Below are positions 44,001 to 51,200 of a DNA stretch of 64,000 bases, piece by piece. Numbering within the stretch: position 1 is the first letter of the stretch; each line of letters begins with the position of its first letter. Source of the stretch: Symsagittifera roscoffensis (Eukaryota; Xenacoelomorpha; Acoela; Convolutidae); the NCBI RefSeq assembly GCF_963678635.1, contig NC_087071.1, positions 16,989,613 through 17,053,612 of the forward strand, read 5' to 3'. The notes under the pieces were generated by a model. The model did not search any database, was not told the DNA's origin, and saw only the letters and a list, made by a program, of their open reading frames with translations. The translations under genes were made by a program, and so were the position numbers.

Positions 44001-44706
44001 CTCCCTTCTGTGCGTCAAGCTCGCGTTGTCGCTGTTCTATCCTTTCCAACTCCGACTTCAATTGATCACGATTCGCGACGTTCTCCCGCACCCTTAACTC
44101 CTGTTGATGCTCAGCTTTTTGTATCTCAAGCAACCTCAGAGCCTGGTCTCGCTCATTGACCGCCTGGTCCCTTTCCAGCTGAACCTTCTCCCGATCCAGA
44201 TTTGCCTGATCCCGATCGAGGTTCGCCTTATTCCTTTCCTTCTGCGTCTTCTCGAGCTCTTTCTTTAGAACACCTAGATCCGGATATGCCTCGGTCGTCT
44301 GTTGCATTCGTGACATCGATGGCACCCTACTCGAGCTCTGGCTGGTGGACCTTACTGTTGGCCTAGTCGGTAGTGGGAATTCCCCTGCGCCATATTCGGT
44401 ATTGTTATTCAGGCCAGGATTCCTTGCCAAGTCAAAACCCCTTACTCCTCCATCCACATTCCAAGACAACCATCTGGTCTGTTCTTGGTTCGATATTCCC
44501 TCGGTGGTGTAGCCGATCATCAAGACAGCCTCCGTTGCAGACTCCCTGCACTCACCCTGGTCCTCCAACTGGAGGATGGCATTCAGCATCACCGCCATTC
44601 TCTCGTCTATTTGGGTATAGTCCAAGTCCCTCAGGCGCCTGTATAGCTCATCAAGAGTGGGCTTCCTCAGGGCCGCGGGCACGGAGTTCCAGAATCGGTC
44701 TGCCAT
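41026..44706 (-). CDS. Element B module protein: SGNH domains fused to module 4 start
   Basis: 1226 residues from the ATG at 44706. Coiled coil at about 145-235; SGNH domain 1 at about 410-570 with Gly-Asp-Ser (415-417), Ser-Phe-Ala-Gly-Ala, then Gly-Thr-Asp-Asp where A has Gly-Thr-Asn-Asp, and Asp-Gly-Ile-His (560-563) with the block V His that A lacks; SGNH-like domain 2 at about 830-1030 with Ala-Gly-Ser-Asp and Gly-Met-Asn-Asp-His. After about residue 1075 the sequence jumps to the equivalent of residue 125 of A's module protein 4. The 3439-bp deletion has 6-bp direct repeats at its edges in A. Ends at an in-frame TAG. Confidence 0.7.
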   Translation of the reverse strand: MADRFWNSVPAALRKPTLDELYRRLRDLDYTQIDERMAVMLNAILQLEDQGECRESATEAVLMIGYTTEGISNQEQTRWLSWNVDGGVRGFDLARNPGLNNNTEYGAGEFPLPTRPTVRSTSQSSSRVPSMSRMQQTTEAYPDLGVLKKELEKTQKERNKANLDRDQANLDREKVQLERDQAVNERDQALRLLEIQKAEHQQELRVRENVANRDQLKSELERIEQRQRELDAQKGARSNERVVTSSRPESRMEVDEAPRARGRFNLDREAREHMSEGLEVWIPNDVTPSLRNLETQPVRPLMDVVLPGYTPTSTSSGSQVSGASSRLKELGEKLQQQSRERSTRPELPPTWREQPVRNVVIASYKKNTEGNYHRHNRLDWSAEQGARRDCFHDAAWVEYLAPPRVPEGAVHLIIGDSLVRVLTQIRSHWQTGVLSFAGAATPQMLATLDMLGMTKVYTVTLMVGTDDVSRGEARKVTRLCDKMSCLLEELRIQMDPILLTVCTVPYNMMFDQHALEMNQKVRSLNKVIRDIHRKSVLPLRLLDIAERMEKKGFPEDTSKDGIHFDRPRGAEWLNDVFQEHINTLEADLLETAQFTLGPPPNPPFLASRALAGRLGPRVDTRDSSRSSQTRLQSATPMESEEVTSSTPPSSAISSVVVAESKRENKSMETARLRYPQKVKELDLESLECRQELAETLGIERVSHEDLNRHHCVDWLKAHEAHFSRAKLMETTDLTGIPTKTIMGPINYRPLKLLGSPGLIAEPPKHRTSIARIRLATPAQLKVVDKLLNPGGTGLPDAAYEGSKLAEDPRYGKPCGSTQLAKTLAVYDRADPAAARVVIVAGSDFEGTSPKLFWPETLIYSLPGAELNQMLTLVVAIKSEMPCEPELLLFAGMNDHLHAMGLLEQLKGDEIPTSRKIWEAIQALFAAMNEVQENVASRFGSKTKVVFTTSPGYANMPPALQFVYAVLILIAEGSEWRILMAAPNRELEPSNLRLYKSELPAAWADISHALRGFYGLADVLIVLDEVLLLEISNFARQLKFSPVIGDDHPAINQLTASLWFRRMDVKVANSTSRSRGPSNERRKLDEVRRFSNKKFEEEHDVHRNLASSEQYSRLSEKGDYQYVSGVMGIAYNPFLASEAGGAHRNHEVAELLKFWTERIMEIDAVEKEGPSLGLILEKTPEVISIPRSNKRVEVNVGGGNGLLTTNLGVIWKLLRPSWCPHPHASLI

Positions 44707-45214
44707 TCTTTGTAACTTCGGGATGTATGTAGGTAGATGTTAACCAGCTCAAGAATTACCTTACCAACTCAAGAATTACCTTACCAACTCAAGAATTACC
44801 TAGAACTGTTCTCTTGCAAGTACTTGCTGTAGATTCGGATTATCGCGTGTTCAATCAAGATTCTCTCTTTCTGTTACTCGCTTGAGTGTAGTTGGATTTT
44901 CAACTTTGTTTTTCAAACTTGATCTGAAAACAGAAAGCTCATTAAAACTTAGCATGTCACGTTCCTAACCTAGAGACCCCCCTTCTACCCATATGGTTAA
45001 AATCTTATCATTCTCATATCACTTAAAGCAATTCGATTGGATTTTCCCTTAAGAACATGCAGATTCATTTTATGTTTTAGCACCATCAATTCTTTCTTTT
45101 AAAATTCAATTGTCATGCCAATCACATCTTAAGATCCCTTTACCTGCGCCGCACCCCAGTACCTAACTCAAGACTCCTCCCTCACACCCGACCTGATACC
45201 TCCATGTACCCGAC
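44707..45214 (-). other. Spacer between pol and module in element B
   Basis: 508 bp without an ORF, containing a 20-bp tandem array and blocks shared with the A spacer. Candidate site of module mRNA signals. Confidence 0.5.
44741..44800 (-). repeat. 20-bp tandem repeat, three units, before module start
   Basis: Plus-strand unit ttaccaactcaagaattacc at 44741 (variant), 44761 and 44781. On the sense strand each holds TTGGTAAGG, a good 5' splice-site match. The unit differs from the 20-bp array of A at the same location, so only the habit, not the sequence, is shared. Confidence 0.85.
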
Positions 45215-48200
45215 TCAGGCGATGCTCAAGTAGTACTTCTTGTGAAGATGCACCATTATCTCTGTTTCTGCAAAGACCACATGTAGGATAGCGTACAATT
45301 CCCTCGAGCTCAGTTTGCCCCTGTTTGGGTCGTACACCGGCATCGAGACCTCCACTATTCCTCTTTCAATCATGAAGTCACGTAGTCTTGTCAGTGCCAA
45401 TATCACGTGTTCGGGATCAATTCTGTTTCTGTCGTTGACTCTCGTTACTAGGAAGCAGAGGTATTTGCCCGGGACTTGTGCCACTGACGGTGGAAGCGCT
45501 GCTATGCCTCCCAGTCCTGGCCTCTGTCTGAACAGAAACTCTACGTTCTGGTACTCTCTTTTGAAGTCAGCCTCCAATCTTGATTTGAAACTCATGTCCG
45601 CCGTGATGCAGATCGCGCTGGTCCTGTTTGACAGGATGAAGTCGCTATCCGTTATCATGATGTTCTCTGAGTATTCATTGGGTATTTCGAATTTCGTTTT
45701 GAAATTCCTTCCTATGGTAGGCTCTGGTTCTTCTTCCTCTAGTTCCAATCCGCTTGTTTCCCTCACTTCCTTGAGCTTCTTTATCATCAAATTTTCGGTG
45801 TGGGTAAGTCCTACCCCCACTCCCCGGACAAAAATATTTATCGACGTCCCCGTCGATGTAGTCGGGTCTGAATTGTCCTTGGGGATGTCCAGTGGCCTGT
45901 CTGTTGCTGTCCATCCGAAAAGAGGGTCCTCTGTCTTCATGTAATTTGCTGCTGATACATCGATTTGCTGAATGCTTTGTCCTTCGCGGCTCTCGTCTTT
46001 GACATCACGCATCCACTCTAGAATCCTCAAGTTCGTGTTCTCCCTCCTTTCTATTTCACTCTGCTCGAGATCCGTCTCCAATTCTGGCGTCGAGTAATCA
46101 TCCTGCGGATAATGTCCACCATCGTCAATGACCTGCCATTCCTCTTCGGCTTCCAGTTCGCCTGCGCTTAGTAGTTCATCGCCCAACTTGTCTGGCTGTA
46201 TCTTATCGATCAAGAAGTCATCCCCGTACCTATTGTACCTCATACCTGTTCGTTTACGATTGCCAGTCCTGGTTTCCGGTGGTGTTGGTCGATCCGGCTC
46301 CATCCACTTCGGTACCTCGTTTTGCTCTGGGTCGTTCCAGTCTTCTTCTACAAATGAACCTGCATCCGACTCCACTTCTATCTTTTCGTTGTCGTCCAAA
46401 CTCAAGTTCTCATTACCATCATTTTTCTCTCTAGTGCCTTTCTCATTCACCTCGCACGCTGGTTCCACCACCAGGTACTCAAGACCTTCCATGTCTTTTG
46501 GTAGGCACCAGTCCTCCGGGGACGGGACATGAGGCTTCAGATTTTCGTAATGTGCTGCTCGCCCTGTACTCAAGCGATAGAACCGTCCTTGTTGATGTAT
46601 TTCCGTAATCATGAACGGTCCTCTCCATTTCTTGAGTAGTTTCTTTGTTCCCTTGGGCGGTATGACATTTTGGAAGACCCACACGTATTGGCCCACTTCG
46701 TATGGCTTTGCTCTTAGTATCTTTTCGTCATATTTCTTGCGTTGCCTCATTTGCGCTTGCGCCGTGTTTCTCCGACATAGCTCGTTTAGCTCTTGTTGTC
46801 TTTTGATCGCTTCCTTCACGTATGCTTGAGGTGACGTCCTCTTCCCCTCGTACTCCGGGTAGAAGAATGTTATAGGCATTGCCCTTTCCCTGCCTGTCAA
46901 CATCATGAAAGGACTGATACCCGTCGTTGAGTGCTGAGTACTATTATAGGCTCCTACTACCTGTGGCAGGTATTTGTCCCAGTCCGTCATGTATCTCGAG
47001 CAGTACACCCTGAGCATGTTGACCAGTGTCCTGTTCTGTCTCTCTACCAACCCATTGGTCTGTGGATGATAGGTCGTCGAGTGCGCTTGAGCAATGTGTG
47101 ATCTCTTCATCAATTCTTTTGTCAAGTCCCCCACAAAAGCCTTGCCGTTGTCCGACTGGAAAGTCATTGGGCAACCATACCGCGATATCCAATGCGTTAT
47201 CAGGTGATCACATGTCTCCTCTGCCGAGGCTGTCTGGCACGGAACCGCTTCCGTCAACTTGGTGAAGTGATCTATTATAACTAGTATTTGGTTATAACCC
47301 GACTCCGTCATGCAGATTTTCTGATGGTCTATCTGCACCACTTCATTGAATTCCGAACTCTCGACAGACTTGAGGGGAAACTTCATCTTCCTTGGGTCTT
47401 TTACTTGAAGGCATGCTAGGCAGGCATTCACCCATCTCTCGCAAGCTTTTCTCATTCCCGGCCAGTCAAACCTGTGAAGTATCCTTTGTTGTACTTTATC
47501 TATCCCCTGGTGGCCCATCTGGTCGTGTGATCTGAAAAGCACCTCCGTTTGGTACAATTGTGGTAGTATGATGAGGTTGTGTTTGTGTAATATCTTTTCC
47601 TCATCTCTTCTCTTGCACGCTACCACCCCTTCAGCTGTGTGATAAAGTAGGTCTCTCTTTTCTTTGTAGAACTGGCTCAAGATCTTGTAGCTGTCTTCCT
47701 CAAGTTCCCCCTTCTCCTTGACTCCCGAATGGATCCATTTGGAGAGGTTACTTGTCATTTTGTCATTCTTCTGGGCCCTTATTAGGTCAGACAGCCTGTA
47801 TCTCGCCTTAACGTGCTCCTTTAGCGCCATGATCTGTCCATTCATCTCACCAGGGTTGTGGATGTCATCGCTCAGTTTCACACATATCATCCTTTTCACG
47901 ATTTTCATGTCGTCTTCTGGTACCAGATTCGTTCTGACGTTTGAGTTGCACGATAGTTCCCTTAGTGATTTTCTTGAAACTGCTATTTTCTCGAGCTCTT
48001 CACCACCTCGTACCTCTTGTATTTCCAGATTATACGTCCCTGAAGATGGATCCGTCTGTAATTCCCTGTCGTGCTGTCTCATCTTCTCTTCCGCCAGTAT
48101 CATGCATAGACTGTCTTGGTCTTCGCTGCTCTCATCCGAGTCTTCATCCCACTCCTTACGCTCCTCGGACAATTTCCCTTCTCCGGTTTCGTCTTCTTCC

Positions 48201-51200
48201 ATGAATCTGGACCACTCCCCGGACTCTTGATCTAGTCCCAGGTGTTCAACTTCTTCTCTGAATGTTACTTTCTTATCCCTGACTTTTGTCTGCTCCAGAA
48301 TTTTTTCGGGGATTTTTTCAACTAGTGATCGCACGACTTCCTTGCTATCAGTGATGCTTCCTTTTGAGACATCAGTATTGTTCACTGTTTCTTCTCTCCG
48401 AAGTATGGTTAGTTCCGGTGCCTCCTGACCTTTCCCTTGGATCACGGGCTTGTTATCTGATAGTTTCTCAAGCAACCTCATTAAGTCTTCATCTATTCGG
48501 ACCGTTCCCTCCTCTACCTGGATGAGATCATAACCTTTTGCCTTGAGTGTTTCCCTCACGATCTTGGACTTGAGCATTATTCCTATCGGAATCCCTCTGT
48601 TTTTCTTCAAGATGGTCTTTTCAAGAGGCTCTTTCGGCAATTCGGGATGATCTTCTATCGGTTTGCCTGATTTGTCCAGCCATCTCGTGAGTGGCAGACT
48701 GTCGTACGTTTCTTTGTCCATAAAGGAGAAGCCGTCTTTGATCTCAGGTCTGTCCGCCTCTCTTTGTTCTTGCCTCTCGTAGAACTCCGTCTTCTTACTC
48801 AAGCTGTCAGCATTTTGATGTTTATCTCGTGTTCTGTGCTCAATTATCATGTTGTATCCATCCAAGCGAACTATCCACCTCCCAATATAGCTCTGGTCCA
48901 TTGAGTACGTTTTCAGCCAGCTTAGTGCTCGGTTGTCGACTCGCAGCTTGAAGGGCTCACTGCCTAAGTATGCTCTGTATTTTTCGACAAAGGTGACCAC
49001 CGCGAACATCTCTGCTTTCGGTGCTCTGTACTTCATTTCTGTGTCACTTAGGACCTTGCTCCCGTATGCTATTGGTCTCAAGACTGTCTTCCCATTCCAT
49101 TCTTGTTCTTGATGGAGAATCCCAGAAATAGCGACTACTGACGCATCCGTGTCTAGCACGTACATCCCCTTCTCAGTCGGCATACCCAGTACTGGTGCCT
49201 CACACAGCTCTTTCTTTATTCTCTGGAATGACTCTTCTGCCGCGTTGTTCCACGTGAACTTCTTGCCCTTATGTCTCATTAATTGTTGCATCGGGTATAC
49301 CTTGTCCGCATAGCCCTTGATGAATTCTCTATAATAGTTGGCGAAACCCAGGAAGCTCATCAGCTGGTGTTCCGTCTTCGGTGATTTCCAGGTTAGGACT
49401 GCTTCCACGGCGTCTGGGTCAGGTCTGATACCGTGTTTATCTACCATCCTGCCCAAGTATTTAATCGAGTCCTTGAGTATCTCGCACTTTGATGGTTTAC
49501 ACTTCAGCCCCGATCTTTTCATGCACGCGAACACTTCGTCTAGTCTCTCAATGTGGTCTTCCAGTGTTGGCGTCGCTATTACCACGTCATCCACGTAGCA
49601 CATTACCAGGTTGCCATACTTCTTCGTTACGCCTATCAGCGCGTGTGCCATCAACCGCTGAAACGTGGCTGTGGCATTGCAAAGTCCAAACGGCATCCGT
49701 TTCCATTGAAACAGACCCAACTCGCAGGCAAACCCTGTCTTGTCCCTGTCCTGCTTCCTTAGTGGTACTTGCCAAAAGGCTGAGCCTAAATCAAGAGTCG
49801 TAAAAAATTTTGCATCACCTATCTTCGAGAGGCTCTCATCAATCCTAGGTATGGGATAGGCATCCTTCACCGTGACGGAGTTCAGGTATCGAAAGTCACA
49901 ACAAAACCTCAACTGGTCGCCTTTCTTTTTGGCCATCACTACTCCACACGCCCACGGTGACTTGGATGGTTCTATCATGTCATACTCTAGTAACGTCTCG
50001 ATCTCTTTTCTACACGCGTCCGATTTGTGTGGGGTCATGCGCCTCGCCCCCTCCCTGTGTGGCACCGCGTTTTCCTCAAGTTCTATTTCATGTTCAACAA
50101 AATTACAACACCCGATATCCGCCTTATGCCTTGAAAAAACCTCCTCGTTCCGCTCTAGTACGTCCTTGATAGCTTCGAGCTGTTCATCTTTCAGTTTGCC
50201 CCTTAAATGTTCAATCTCCGGCAGAACCGGTTTATCTGTTTGCATTTCATCTAGCGTGGGTCGCTCTGGAAAGTTCGAACAGCTCGAAAGCCCATCGTCC
50301 GTTTCTGACTTAAGTGATTTGATAAGACCTGAAGAATCTTTTATTCTCTGCAATCGTCTCAAGATACAAATTTTGTCCCTGTGATTAGGACAATCAACAA
50401 CTTCATTTTGTTTTGAGTTTTCAATTGTTTCGTATCGAGTTTTAACTGGTAAAGCATATCCCAGCTTCCTCCCTCTCTGTATCGTGATCGGTATATCAAG
50501 GGTATTCAACAAGACACTGACGCAGAGGCCGCTCTTCGTTATCGAAAATGATCTTCCTAAAACAGCAGCGCTTTGACTATTGGGATTTGGAACTATACAC
50601 ACTTGCTTGTTGTCACTTAGTTCATTATAATTTTTCATCCTCAAGCTTACGATTGCCGCTTCATTAGCTTTTAACCTCACTCTCCTACTCAAGAATACCG
50701 GTGCTTTGTTCTCATTTGCCATTATTAAATTTACCGGTTTGATTGCGTACCTCCTATCCGGGTTCCGTATCCTGAACATTGCATTATTTAGATCTATCGT
50801 TACGTCGAAATTCCTGATGAAGTCTCTGCCCAAAATGAATTGGTCAGATTCATCTAGGTTTTCTACCACGATGAAGCTCATCCACAGGTTACGTTCACCC
50901 AAATTGAGGGCTATTATCGGCGTCCTGCCCAACACCCGAAGGGCCCCTTTGTTTGCAGCTGACAGCCGTATTCTCGAGTCTATCAAGTCACCTTTGTCAA
51001 AGCCCATCTTTTCCCATGTTTCGATTGGTATGACGCTCAAGACTGCTCCCGTGTCAAGTAATCCACGTAACTGAGTCTTTTTGCCATTTATGTCTAGCAC
51101 GTGCCCTGTCACGTCTGCTTCCGTCCCGATGTGCATTGCATCTTCTTCAAGCATAGCACAGTGTCCAATCGATCTTACTTTCATTTCCTCTTTCCCTACA

